Positions 1-11,743 of a stretch of DNA of 64,000 nt are shown in pieces. Below the pieces are notes generated by a model, which ran no database searches, had not been told where the DNA came from, and worked only from the letters and a program-made list of their open reading frames with translations. The DNA is from Kudoa neothunni (taxonomy: Eukaryota; Cnidaria): assembly GCA_964304625.1 (NCBI GenBank), contig OZ199838.1, positions 16,554,001 through 16,618,000 on the forward strand. The letters are read 5' to 3'. The position numbers and the translations under genes are program-made. The first letter of the stretch is position 1. Each line of letters starts with the position of its first letter.

Positions 1-430
1 TAAACTAATACATGATGTGAACAGCGGTGTTGTGAGACAACAATACCTTGAGAGCTCGTAAAATAAATCAACCTTCCTAACTGAGGGTTGTGAGGATGTT
101 GAAGACAATTCAATTGACGATAAAATTAGAAAACGCATTTAAAATAAAAATTTCTATTATTTTAATAATATTATTGTATTTTCTTTGCAACGTTGGGTTT
201 TTTCCGATAGTCTCATTGGACGCCCTGATTGGCAACAGGGTTGCCAGAAGATTAGCGAAAAAATACCAAAAATTTTTGAAAAATGGACCAAAATAAAATA
301 AAACTTACCAACAGCTAATCTGCAAGAAACAGAGATTAAGGAGGAAAAGCGTAGTTATTTAAAATGTTTTTAATCTATCTAAAATGAAATTGTTTCATTA
401 CAGTTATCTTCATAAAGGTTTGTCTCTATG
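1..430. other. AT-rich stretch, nothing recognised
   Basis: No family-like protein, RNA gene or clear repeat end was seen. A 68-codon open frame at 90-296 has no recognisable motif and is not called. Confidence 0.4.
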
Positions 431-479
431 AACGCTGTTACTAAATTTTCAGGCGGGTTCTATTTTGTACAATCTGTAT

Positions 480-1640
480 TATAAAATAAATCAAGCTATT
501 TAACGTTTCGGTCTTCAATAATGATCTATTTTTCATTTTGTTTATGTTCAATTGGGAAAATATTCTTTCGGCAAAAGCAGAAGAATAAGGTAATGTGAGA
601 AAACTCATCATTAGTTTTGAAATTAATGGATATTTAGGAACATCGCCAATTCTTTTTTCTGATAAATCGTATCAAAATTTTTCGGGGTCACTTATCGAAA
701 AGAGATTTGAGTCTTCGAGAGTTAATTATCTCCATTCAATATCCACATTGGTGCAGTCTTCATCCGATATAAGATTGGGGAATCTTGCTCCAAGGGGTAT
801 GATACACTCATGCTTACCTTCATTTACGTTACTCAGATCAGTTGCCTCAAACAATTCAAGTTCTTTAAATGAATTATTGTACAGAAATCGATAAAGTATT
901 TAATTTATTATGTATGAATTCATTGTATATATGCAAGTCACTTTGGATCCACGTCAAATACTATCTAATGGAAGATAATTTGAGTGGTTATTAATATTCC
1001 AGCTACCCATACTTTTTATGATTTCTCTCTTCATAAATAAGCTGAGAATGACTTTTACTGTAAAACTAATTGAATTTTGTAGCTTGTGCAATCGAAAGGT
1101 TTCTGATTGGGATTCAAGATTAAGTTTGTTCATTACTAGGAGTATAAAGTTTAAGAATTCAAAATAAATATGATTGACTGGTTTATTAAGTTTATGATTT
1201 ATTAATTTCTCTGATTTAAAACCATTTCTTGATACTGCAGTAGCGAAAAACATTTTAAGTGCATTCCATTGATCGGGTATTCTAGCGACGACTTGTTCGA
1301 GTGACAACCATCTCGTGCTACAAGAGAGTAATATCTTTCTAGGACAAATATCCATCATCTTTTGAAATTCCTTGTATTCACTAAAACGTTTTGATCTATT
1401 CAAAACGTATGTGTAAATACTTATGGCTAAATTTTCCAACTCGTTGGGAAGTTGATGACAAACTTTAGAAGCACATACAAAATTTACTGAGTGACAAACG
1501 CAATCTTGCACGTAAAGCGAAGGAATAATTTGTTTCAGTAAACTCTGGACACCACTTTTGTTACCCATCATAACATTTGCATTGTCACTGGAAAATCCGA
1601 TAAGATTATGAATGGAGATATTATTAATTTTAAAAAATTT
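480..1640 (-). mobile_element. hAT transposase fossil, C-terminal half
   Basis: Read on the minus strand this encodes the RNase-H-like core and C-terminal dimerisation region of a hAT transposase. In order are a catalytic-block remnant SSDNANVMMGNKSGV (about 1565-1610), CVCHSVNFVC (about 1490), CSTRWLSLEQVVARI (about 1300), and near 500-590 the dimerisation signature AFAERIFSQLN followed by KNRSLLKTETLNSL. The N-terminal zinc finger and first catalytic part are missing. The reading frame is broken between the core (954-1620) and the tail (480-890), so the copy is dead. The left end stops where a Tigger element begins at 1650, so the hAT copy was probably interrupted by that insertion. Confidence 0.75.
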
Positions 1641-1649
1641 TTATTAATA

Positions 1650-3438
1650 CAAAAATTCTCGTTATTGCGGGGTTTTTTGTGGTCAATTTGTTTAAATCAG
1701 ATAGTGTTTTTTCATTGTGTCCTGTGATAAACGCAATATTTCAGAGAAAATGGAAATCATCCATTACTATAATTCAATAAAAACGTTGAAGGGTTCTAAA
1801 TCAATGACAATATCCAAGTTTAAATTGAGTGGTATAATAGTCTTCTATTTAATATTAATGTAAAATCACATTTAAGGTCATTCAACACTTCAGAGAATTC
1901 TTTCGCACGAAGATAAATTCAAAAATATAGACGATGAAATGTATGATTGGTTTGTTAAACAACGGTGGAATGGTAACGTTCCGTCGGGAGATGCCATTAT
2001 CAAAAAGGCTTCTTATATCGCAAATGAGAACAAAGTTTCCAATTTTAAGGCCACCAGGGGATGGCTTTCAGGGTTCAAGTCAAGATATTGGATAGTTTTC
2101 AAAAAGTTCCATGGCGAAGCTGCGAGTGTAGATAATGTATCTGTCGACTCGTGGATTATTGAAAACATTGATTTGATTGGAGCATATAATCCAAAAGACG
2201 TTTTAACATCGACGAAACTGTTCTTTATTATGAGCAGTTACACAACATTGGTTATGTTTTAAAGGATGAAGTTCGAATATAAGGGAAAACATATCCAAAA
2301 AGGGTGACTGTTTTGCTGTCCTCAGCTTTAAGTGGGGATAAGTTCCCATTAGATGTTAGCGGGAAATTTCAAAATCCTAGATGTTTTAAAAGAGTCAAAC
2401 ACCTCCCATGTGAATATTATGCACAAAAAAGTGCATGCACGGATGACGTCTAGTATATTTATAGAAATAATGAAAAAGTTTAACTGAAGGATGATAAATC
2501 AGAATAGAAAAGTCTTAATTTTATTGGATCAATGTCCAGGCCACCCAAAAAACATTGATTGATTTGAAAATATCAAATTTTTTTTCTTACCCAAAACTAC
2601 AACTAATATTTAACAACCTCTTGATTCAGGTATCATTTGCTGCCTTAAAAGCAGGTACAAAAGTTCAATGACCGAGCGAATGGTTTTATGCGAAGATTCT
2701 GTCATAGAAAAATATACATTGCTTGATTCAATGAAAACATTACCTAAATGTTGGGAGATTATTCAGCCGAAAATTATTTTTAATTGCATTAAAAAATCAA
2801 TAATATTTAGAGGTATTAAATAAAATTACGATAATAATGTTATTATCAGTTTATAGACCAAGAAGATATGAGAGAGATACCTCAAATCAGCAACTGTTCT
2901 CAAAGTGATATTTAACGTATACCAAATTAATTTTTTCTAGATGAAATCGAAGATTCAGAAAATATGTTTGATGACGATTATGAAGCAACATGTGAGGAAG
3001 AAAATAATGAGGACTTATTGTCCATAAGTGACGAATCTGATGATAGCGAGTCAATCATTGAAGACATCAAAATTTCAATTAATCAAATGAAAAATGCAGT
3101 GAACGTTCTGAGGGAAGCTTTTATTAAAGAAGATTCGACGGGATCGTTTGATTTACATCCCACAATGGACCGAGTTTTAAAAATATCAAGAGAAAGATTC
3201 CGACAAAAATTACAAGATTTTTCGACAAAATTTGATAAATCACATTTCATTTCATTTAATTAAATAATATATTTATACATAAAAAATTGATTTTCACTAA
3301 TTGGCATCGGACGTAAACACAAAAAAATCGTATTTTATAGTACAACGCGCACGCAAAGGACTGGATATTGCGTAAAAACTTTTTGTTGCGTGGGTTTTTG
3401 TTGGTCTCAGAAACCCACGCAATATCCAATCTCGACTG
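1650..3438 (+). mobile_element. Tigger (pogo/Tc1-mariner) transposon, decayed
   Basis: The ends resemble each other as inverted repeats flanked by TA. The left end runs CAAAAATTCTCGTTATTGCG from 1650. The right end closes at 3438 with ACCCACGCAATATCC followed by AATCTCGACTG. Inside, 1930-2200 encodes a CENP-B-type helix-turn-helix (IDDEMYDWFVKQRW, NFKATRGWLSGFKSRYW). Next come the DDE-domain landmarks VFNIDETVLYYEQL (about 2195-2240), RVTVLLSSALSGDKFPL (about 2300-2350) and VLILLDQCPGHPKN (about 2515-2555). An acidic C-terminal piece is at 2964-3260. The frame shifts just before FNIDET and carries in-frame stops, so it is non-autonomous now. It lies directly beside the hAT fossil at 480-1640. 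Confidence 0.85.
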
Positions 3439-3604
3439 TATTTTCAACTGTCTAAAATTCTTCAGACATATCATAAATCTCTTCTATTTCATACAATAAA
3501 TTTTATTTTCTATTACTATTGGCTTTGATATGTGTTTTTAATTTCGCACACAATCAATTTCTTCTTTTGATGGAACTTTATCCTTATGTATCTACCTATC
3601 ATCT

Positions 3605-3800
3605 ATCTATCAGGCACGTGGCGTCAGAGTAAGCAGCGCCTGCCTCAGAGTACAAAACAACAACAAAAATTTTCGTATACAAATAGTTTTAATTTAATAT
3701 TGTTATATTAATTTATCTTCTTATTTTGCATAAAAATTGAAAACTTAGATAATCTTTTGATAGCATAAGCACGGATTAGCGCTGCCCTCAGGCCACCCTT
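3605..3800. repeat. possible hAT terminal sequences
   Basis: GC-richer patches stand out from the AT-rich background: CAGGCACGTGGCGTCAGAG near 3613 and, reading from the other side, GGGCAGCGCTAATCCGTGC near 3775-3795. Short repeated GCAGCGC-type words and the 5'-CAGG start resemble hAT ends, and hAT protein fragments lie on both sides. No target-site duplication was identified, so the call is weak. Confidence 0.3.
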
Positions 3801-4149
3801 GTGACTCTACAGGCGCATCACAACCTAGCACGTATCGCATGTGCCAGTCAACACACGGGGTTCTGTTCTATTGACCCCTGGGATCATAATCTTCGCTGTC
3901 CCTCGAATACCTTCGATTCCATGTTCGAAATTAAAATGTGTTTACACTCTGATTGACAACTTTTATTCGTTTTTTTTCAGTTTCAAGTTAATAAATTTTT
4001 TATAAATTATTTATAGGAATACCAGATATTACACTTTACGGAATAAACCATTTTTAATGATTCAACTCTAACCGTTAATCCCTGGTTTGTTTACTTTAAA
4101 AATAACCGTAGGAATCATGAACAACAGTGAATATTTTAAAGCATTTTCA

Positions 4150-4375
4150 AAACTTTCGTACAAAGGAAAAATTAAAATTATTACTGATGGTAGACCTCCT
4201 CTAGAGCTTCCATAATTACAACAAAAGATAGATTGGATTACCAGAACATTCCAAACTATCTGGTACAACAAAAAAGAATGGATATGTGGTTGTATCACAA
4301 CAAATAGACTTTTTTTGGTTTTCATGCATGCTTTTCTCAGCATCCCTCGAAAGTGTCTGGGTGAATGAAGAGTAT
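4150..4375 (+). mobile_element. hAT transposase fragment, TTF-type zinc-finger region
   Basis: Plus-strand translation gives DGRPPLELP, then IDWITRTFQTIWYNKKEWI and CGCITTNRLF. This is the layout of the TTF-type zinc-finger N-terminus of DUF4371-type hAT transposases (GRP..., FQ..WY..K.WLCG....LFCFPCLLF). The cysteine pair expected after NRLF has been lost and there is an in-frame stop, so only a remnant remains. The open minus-strand frame over the same bases (4068-4412) is its shadow. Confidence 0.6.
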
Positions 4376-4600
4376 TATGACTTAAAAAACTTTTGACAGC
4401 TTCAAAACTCATGACGATCTAATATCTAATACTGGGGTAAAATCATTGAGTGCTTACTCAAAGCAACTATCTACGCCATGTGCCTAATATATATAACATT
4501 GTATTTATTGATGTATTAAATCCTATTGTTATGCTCATATGAATACCAAGAGTTAAATCGAAATGTGCAGTATAATCTGATTTGCTCTCTGTACCACAAA

Positions 4601-7551
4601 ATGAAAACTCAGTTAGTCACAGTTAGTTTATTAATTGCATTTTCATGTAGTTTATTTACATTATTTATTTTATTAATTTCTTGTAGATATTAATATAAAT
4701 ACCGCTGCTGAAAATAATCCAGCAGCCCAAACTCCTACAAAAATACTGTCATATGACATTGTAGACGGCAAAATTCAATTGGTTTTGACTGGGTCAGATT
4801 ATGTAACGGATTCAAAAAAATGTCTCATAAGAAGGGAGAAGAATGATGGAAGTGGATTTGATCACATAAGTACTTGTGAGGCGAGAGATAGCACTGGTGG
4901 GAATGACAGATGTGTACGGGATTGTGCGGGAAATGACAACACAATAGCTTTTGATGTGCTTTCACCTAGAACAAAATTTATTTATGTTTTTTCTGGAGCG
5001 GATGCTGGAACAATAAAAGATAGTAATACTGGTGGGGATGTTTTCGGACTTGCTATTCGTAATTGAAATAAAATTGTTCTCTTTTAATTGGAAGTAGCGC
5101 TCTTGGTGAATCCAAAAATTGCGATATCCATAGACAGTGAAACAAAAAAATTACAGCTAGCAACTAAAACATGTAAAACAGTTGCCTGTCCTATTGCTTA
5201 TAAAGGTATTCAATACGCGGCCGGTACAATGGGAGACAATTGTGATTCTGATAACAGCAATAACAAAGTTGATTTTGACCTTATGATTCCTTACTATGAG
5301 ATGATATGCACGAATTACCCGAGTTTCTTCTATCAAATGCCAAATCCGTACATGAAAGAAAATATTGACATATACAAACCCCAATACTACGTTACTTACA
5401 AGAAAGGTGACACTGAAAAGAAAAAATATATTCTAAACTTCACCAACTCATTCCCTTCCGAAATTTGTTTATTCAGTATTAAAGACGCTTCGAGTGCTGC
5501 TACAGGATCTACAAAGAATTATGCATCAGTGTGCGGAGGAGGAACTGACAAAAAGTGTTTTGCACCTTGTGATAACGTTGAATTGACACTTGCTGTGTCC
5601 AAACCAATCGTTCAAATATTAATTCAGACTAGACATCATAATTTAGAAACAAGCAGTGGAGCCACTGAAGGATATGAAGACAAAAAATATGGTACGATTT
5701 TTGTTAAGAGAATGTAACTATTCATTTATTATAGCTATCGAAGAGCCTGCCGCTGCGAATACACTTTTTAGTGTGGAAACAACTGTAGGGATTACACTTA
5801 ACCTATCTGCATATGATCTAGCTTCGATCGTACCAAAATTTGGTACGTGTTCATTAAAACATTTTCCTGCTGACAAAATCAGGAAAACCAATGGAGAAAC
5901 AACAAAATGTACTGGCAGCACCGCGTGTGATACAGGATGTTCAACACCTTCGGTTATACAAGGGCTGGACGCAGGAAGAGCTTACATCATTGAGATCACT
6001 CCAGGAAGCATAGAAAATCACACAGGCTTTAAAGAATACCTGTTTTTCAGAACAAGTAAGAGAAACATTCATTGCACCTATTGAAATTTTCTTAGAAAAA
6101 TTGGATACATCAAACTTCGCCACCACAGCACCCACACCAACTGACGTGACTGCTGAAATTAAAGCAGTTGATGGTGAAGTGGTAAAAACAGACGCAACAA
6201 CTGAACCGACCTGTTCCTATTACGTCAGTATAAAAGATAAAAACACATTTGTAGAGGCAGAATGTGAAGACAGCAACCCATGTAGAGGATTCTGTAAAGA
6301 CACTAAGAAATTGATGAATCTAAACCCCAAAACATACTATGATATTAAAGTTGTTTCACATAAAAACTATGGAATCAAAATATTTAAAAATATTCAAACT
6401 AGTAAAAATAATTTTAATTTAAGCTAATATAAATTATATTTGTTAGCTTGGTCAACCATGACTCTTTCCCATAGATTCCTAGATAAAGGGTTTAAAGTGG
6501 CTGGAACTTTGACATCCGTTTATCCACAAGCAATATGTCACTATAAAATAAGAGAAAAAGACGGAGAGACTCTACAAGATGTTTATTCCTGTCCAGAAGT
6601 TGTTCCTCCGTCGCCGCCGGTCGGTCCAGTCACTGAAGATATTGCTGCTCCTCCTTCACCTACTCAAACTCAGGAAACGAACCAACCTACGCCGGTTAAC
6701 AGTTCAAATTTGTCTAGAATAAAGATAGCAAGAGCAAGTAATGCAGAAGAAGAGAATTCGACATCCACTGAACCCGCCATTACTCAATCTAAGTTTCCAC
6801 CATGTAGCAAACCACCACTCTGCAGCAATATAATAATTAGTGATGGTTATGAGGCTAATAAAGAATACCAAGTATTGGTGACGGCTGTAGGTCGTTCAGA
6901 GGAAGTTACAATCGATATTCCTAAAAGTACTATAACAAAATTAATATAGAAATTTTCTAAATTGTCATATAAATATAGATTCACTCCCAGAACCATCTCA
7001 GGATACAAACAAACAAATTACGGTAGTTATCGAGAGAGTAGGAGATACGTTAAAAATCACGTCATTGCTTCCAAAAGAAAAGGATGATAATTCAGTATGT
7101 CGATGGATACTGAGAGACATCACTGATGTTTCTCAACGAATAGTGAAAAAATGTGAATCGAGTAGAAGTAAAGTTTGCAGACTTCCAACTTGCAGATCAT
7201 TCACTATTGAGGATGTAAGTGATACCAATGATTATCATTTAACACTTATTCACTCCCGAGATCCCAATGTTAAAGGAATTGGAATAATAAAACGAGGTAA
7301 CTAACAATTAATAGTAATATTAATTATTATTATAATCAATAATTTAGGAGAAACTTCGAATCAATCCAGGTAAAACTAATAAAATAATGTTTAATGTAAT
7401 ATATTTCTAGGGCGAGCACCTCAATGTATTAAATTTTGAGTTGATATGTTGGAATAAGTTTTCATTTAGGATTGTTGGAATCATTGTTCCAGTCGCTATT
7501 GTTATCGTAGGGGTTGGATTTTACTTTGGTTATATGAAGAATAAAGGATAA
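4601..7551 (+). CDS. Type I membrane protein with repeated four-cysteine FN3-like domains
   Basis: I do not recognise a named family. Exon model: 4601-4646, 4687-5058, 5095-5691, 5735-6055, 6096-6401, 6447-6926, 6979-7296, 7348-7369, 7411-7425 and 7470-7551. The total is 2,559 nt, 852 aa. Exon 1 encodes a signal peptide (MKTQLVTVSLLIAFS). The last exon encodes one membrane segment (IVGIIVPVAIVIVGVGFYF) and a tiny basic tail (GYMKNKG). Exons 2-7 encode modules of about 100-200 aa with a recurring pattern: one Cys, about 15-25 residues, then C-x(5-11)-C-x(3-4)-C, then a strand-like Y-x-[IV]-x-[IV] segment. Examples are KCTGSTACDTGC (exon 4) and ECEDSNPCRGFC (exon 5). This is like fibronectin III with added disulfides. 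Introns 1-7 are all phase 1 and 36-52 bp long, so the domain exons can be duplicated without frame loss. Exon 3 seems to hold two modules. Exon 6 has a Pro/Thr-rich insert. The 15-nt exon 9 is optional: splicing 7369 straight to 7470 also keeps frame. A surface receptor or adhesin is an inference. Confidence 0.78.
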
Positions 7552-9970
7552 CTTTGATTAACTCAGTTAAACATTTGGAACATTTACATTATTTCTTATT
7601 AGTTTATAATTTTATAGTTGAATATATTATAAATATTTGTAAATTTATTTACCAATAATTATCCATTTTATTTGTAATATTGCTAAATCAAGATGAAATT
7701 TCTACGGAAGATTTTAATTTTGAATTAATAATTCAAATATATATTTTTTAGCTAATTGGACAAAGTATTATCAATCCTCCGTTGTTTTTACCTAGTTTTG
7801 AAGCGATCTGCATTGTATGCTTAGTTAAACCTATCCAGAAAAAATAGTTTATTGTATACGTCTATCTTTATTAGAAAATAACATTTTAACTGTATCTCCT
7901 CCATGATTTGTATGATAATCACATATAAATTAACCAATTAATTCATATATTTCTTCAGAATCAATATCTTTACATTTATATTCATATTGGTTCCCATTTA
8001 CTTCTTTGAATATTTTAAAGCATTTATAATCTAAATTAAATGTTCTTAGTATAACCCAACCGAGTATCTACCGCGGAAAATGAGGTTCATTTTGACTACA
8101 ATTTACTTTGAAGGTTTCAAACTGCACAAATTCACTGAAATAATAATTAAATATCTTAAAACATATTATTAAGAGATTAATACATAATAGTTAAAATTTA
8201 AAAGTCTGATCCCTGTCGACAAGCAAATTTTTGAGCTTTTTAATGTAGTAAATCTGTGTTGTCTGATATAAAGCACTTTGCAATTGTTTACTTAATTTTG
8301 TTTTCGGTGCATATCAGATATAAATATTTTGTATAATGTAATATGGTTTCGACTAAATGGCCCCTCAAAGTCTTTTTATTGAGTTTATGCGTTATTTATT
8401 CAAATGAACATTTTTATTTTTAATTCAATTTGTAATTATCTAAGTAATTAACGTTTCTATTGCAAAAGTTCCAATTTTTTACCAATATTTCTTTCTTCTT
8501 TCACAATATCGAACGTTCAAATGTGGAATTTAGCGAATTAATCGGATTAAAATTGAAAGTAACCACTGTCCGTCCAATAGCAAGACTCTGAATTTTACAA
8601 AAAATGCATTTTTTAAATGTTATTTCGTATTTTTAGGTATAGCACTAGAGTAGATTAAATACATCGAAAAATTTACAATGTTGGTTACAGAAATTTGATA
8701 AAAATGTCGACTACTCTATATCGAACCCCGCAATATCGAGACCTTACTGTATTTGTAACTTAATCCTAAAATCTGCCGTTGTATTTATATATTAAATATG
8801 ATTTATGATGAAAAATAGATTCATTGTGGTAAATGTTCTAATATATTTTGATGTTACATTGCTAATAAAAGTTTTTTTGGGTTAATATAATTTTACATTT
8901 TATTATGTATTGGAAATAGAATATTAATGGGATATATCGCACATATTTTTAATTGTTCTAATCAAAAAAATGAATATAATCTAATATTTTTAATAAAATC
9001 TCTGAAGGCGGTCGACGAAAATAAGTTTGGATAGTTCTTCTCTAGAAGGAATTCATTTGTCAAAAATGGTGGCTATAAAGATGTACAAAAATAATTTATT
9101 ATACGAATAAACATAAAAATTTAATGGTACATATGAAATTTATTTCCTGCATATAATAAGTGTTATATTTTATGATCTCTAACTCGAATGACAATTCATC
9201 ATACATTCCATTTCTTTTAGAAATACAAAATAATATGAGGAATAAAAATATGTAAAATTTTTTATATTAAAAATGATAGATTATGTTTTTATTTATCCAA
9301 GTTCTCAAAAATATGTGATAATTACGCTAGATTATTTGTGGACTCAGCATGGTTGCACTACCGAAAATTTATTCTTCTTCAAACTTCCCAAAATATACGA
9401 AAATTAAGTTAAGTAAATAATAGATAATATGTAAAACGTTAATAAAATATATGCAGTAGTTTTAGAGAAATTCATTCCCCGAGATGTAGCCACTATCTTT
9501 CTTCAATATTTTTTGGGATTTAAGGTGCTCCGCCGAGCGCACGCGCAACATGGAACCAACCTAAGTAAACGTTGAAAACAACTACCTCTAAGTATGAATG
9601 ATTTGGGAAATATTAGCATTAATAACAGTACACTCATGGCTGTAATCCAAAAAACAATTTTTAAAAAATAAAAAAGATATCCATACTTTAACTTGTAGAG
9701 GGATAAAAATCATTTTTTCTTTTAATAATTTTATATTTATCAAATAAAATATTTTAATATTGAACAGCTTTTTAATTTATGTTAAAACATAAAAAAATAT
9801 GTGTTCCCTCTAATCCCCATTTTACAAATAATATTTTAAATATAAAGATTTATCAAAAAATTAAATATTACGATAAATCCACTTTTATTTGGATGATTAT
9901 GCAATTACGTTATATAAGAAATATAATCATTACTTAATCAATAGGTCTCAAATTAAATTACTCTATCCTC
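7552..9970. other. AT-rich intergenic DNA
   Basis: Apart from the Tigger end fragment at 8466-8749 (listed separately) I see no gene here. A small GC-richer spot at 9530-9560 (CCGCCGAGCGCACGCGCAAC) has no assigned role. Confidence 0.5.
8466..8749 (-). mobile_element. Solo terminal fragment of a Tigger-like element
   Basis: On the minus strand this begins CAGTAAGGTCTCGATATTGC after a TA. It matches the first about 290 bp of the Tigger copy starting at 21456, which lies in the opposite orientation. The shared blocks include GTCGACTACTCTA-like sequence, the AAATTTCTGTAAC block, the TTTAAAAAATGCATTTT block and the GGACAGTGGTTAC block. Only the non-coding 5' end is present, so it is a deletion product or a non-autonomous end. 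Confidence 0.75.
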
Positions 9971-10445
9971 ATCTAGGTCAATGTTTCTCAACTTTTTTAA
10001 TAGAATTCCATGCCCATCTTTGTCAAAAGTATTGATTTTTAACTTAAATTATTTATAACTTTGAATAAAGTTTTCCGTCACATTAAAATTTCAAAGCGAA
10101 ATATATATTTATATTTCTTTTTTCATTAAAATCAAAATGTAATCGATCAGATCTAATTTAATTTATCGATGGGCCTTAAACATTAACGTCCATAGTTCCT
10201 CAATCCATCAAAACCAGCATCAAATGGAATTCGAGGTAATCCAACTCACATTAGGCAAGACTTTGATGTAATTGGGTGTATAAAACGGAAATAAATGATT
10301 TAAATAGAAAATTAATCAACACTTCATTAGGCCCAATCAGAAACAGGGAAGATAGCGATTATAAATGGGACAAGATTGGGATTAAAACCATCCCGATTCT
10401 GATTCTATTCAGGTAAAGACCACATTAAACTTTTTTGTTTATTTA

Positions 10446-11567
10446 CAGTCGAACCCCGTTTATCTGAAAATCGCGCTATCCGATCGATTTTTTAAAATTT
10501 ATTTGAAATTGGCGTATATTCTAAATAAAAAATTTCGGGTAAACATACACTGGAATGTGAATTCATTTTTACTACGCATTTGATATATATATATTTAGTT
10601 TAATTTTATATTTGATTAATAGGAACAAAATGACATTTTAATATAATAGCTTGAGCCAAAAATGAAGTCATGTTGATTGTGAACAGTTGAATGTAGGGAA
10701 AAGAAAAATTACCGTTTATATTTTCCTGAGTGCCTTAATATATATTGAATAATGAAATCTAATGGTTTTTTAATCACAAACTATCAGTGATCTCGTATGA
10801 CAAATTTATCTATTAAGCTGGCTTAATTAAACAATCATCACACTTGCATTTTTCAACAACCGTACTTTTAAATTCTTATCGCAAGGTAATTTACACCAAG
10901 TAATAGTAAATTATATGAATAAGTTCTATTTAAAAGAAGAGGAAATAGTACAGATCGTTATGGATAATCCAGAGAAACTACTCCTCAGTGGTATTTTAAT
11001 TATTCTTACCCTCCTTATTCGTATAACTTACAATATCCAAACAGAGAAGAATTTATTAATAATAACTCATTTTCTAGAATGTATCATTCTAATATAGCTC
11101 AATAGGATTCTGGTCGCACATGTCACTAGTATGCACACACCGACTGCATTGGATCTAGAAAAGTGTTTCCCAACGTGGAGCATGGAGATTTTTAAACGTT
11201 TAATGAACGGCTGCGTTGTGACGGGGATAACTCTGAGAATTGGTGTGACACGGATAACGATGATATAATTGGGCAATGTGACGTCCTTTCAAATTAATAT
11301 TGCAAATTATTAAATGACGATTAACACCACAAACAATTTTGAGAAAGGTGGGGCGAGATACAAAAAAGGTTGGGAAACACTGATACTGATCTATAAGTAC
11401 CGTGTCTTAGAATGAGTTACTCACCTTTTAATCGTCATTTTAACTTACATTTGATAGATTTTCATTTTTAAATATAAAACAAACGTCGAACTTAATCTAA
11501 CCGGAATTTCAGTATCCGAAAGGAAAATGCCAGGTCCCAACATTTTCGGATAAATAGGGTTCCACTG
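10446..11567. mobile_element. Non-autonomous Tigger/pogo-like element inserted in a hAT element
   Basis: The inverted ends are CAGTCGAACCCCGTTTATC (10446) and, read from the other side, CAGTGGAACCCTATTTATCC (ending 11567). Both abut TA, the usual target duplication of pogo/Tigger elements. The interior has no transposase. Removing it rejoins the two halves of the surrounding hAT element, which matches the copy at 31.6-32.3 kb. It carries a further small hAT-type insertion at 11161-11382. Confidence 0.75.
11161..11382. mobile_element. Small hAT-type MITE
   Basis: The left end AAGTGTTTCCCAACGTGGAG pairs with the right end, which inverted reads CAGTGTTTCCCAACC and then TTTTTTGTATCTCGCCCCAC. These are canonical hAT MITE ends about 222 bp apart. 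The 8-bp flanks do not match convincingly, so the exact borders are uncertain. It is the innermost of three nested elements. Confidence 0.6.
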
Positions 11568-11743
11568 TATATATAATTATTCGTTACTTTTATTATTGTT
11601 TTATGACATTGATAGTCACTTAACAATAAACGATGTCAATAATCGAGACATTGATTTAAAAGTGCGTCACACTGTCGAATTATCTCACCATTGTCCACGT
11701 CACACCATTGATGGGGCGTGGCTCCCACATTGGAAAAACATTG

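Larger units (their letters stand above)
9979..11743. mobile_element. Non-autonomous hAT element, split by a nested insertion
   Basis: The left end is CAATGTTTCTCAACTTTTTT and the right end, inverted, is CAATGTTTTTCCAATGTGGG, both typical of hAT termini. The flanks are ATCTAGGT (9971-9978) and ATCTAAGT (11744-11751). These make an 8-bp target-site duplication with one mismatch, as expected for hAT. The element itself is 9979-10445 plus 11568-11743. The middle is a later insertion. A second, uninterrupted copy lies at about 31600-32268. No transposase is encoded. Confidence 0.75.

Noticed and set aside
595-894. 99-codon plus-strand frame
   Set aside because: Shadow of the minus-strand hAT C-terminal region.
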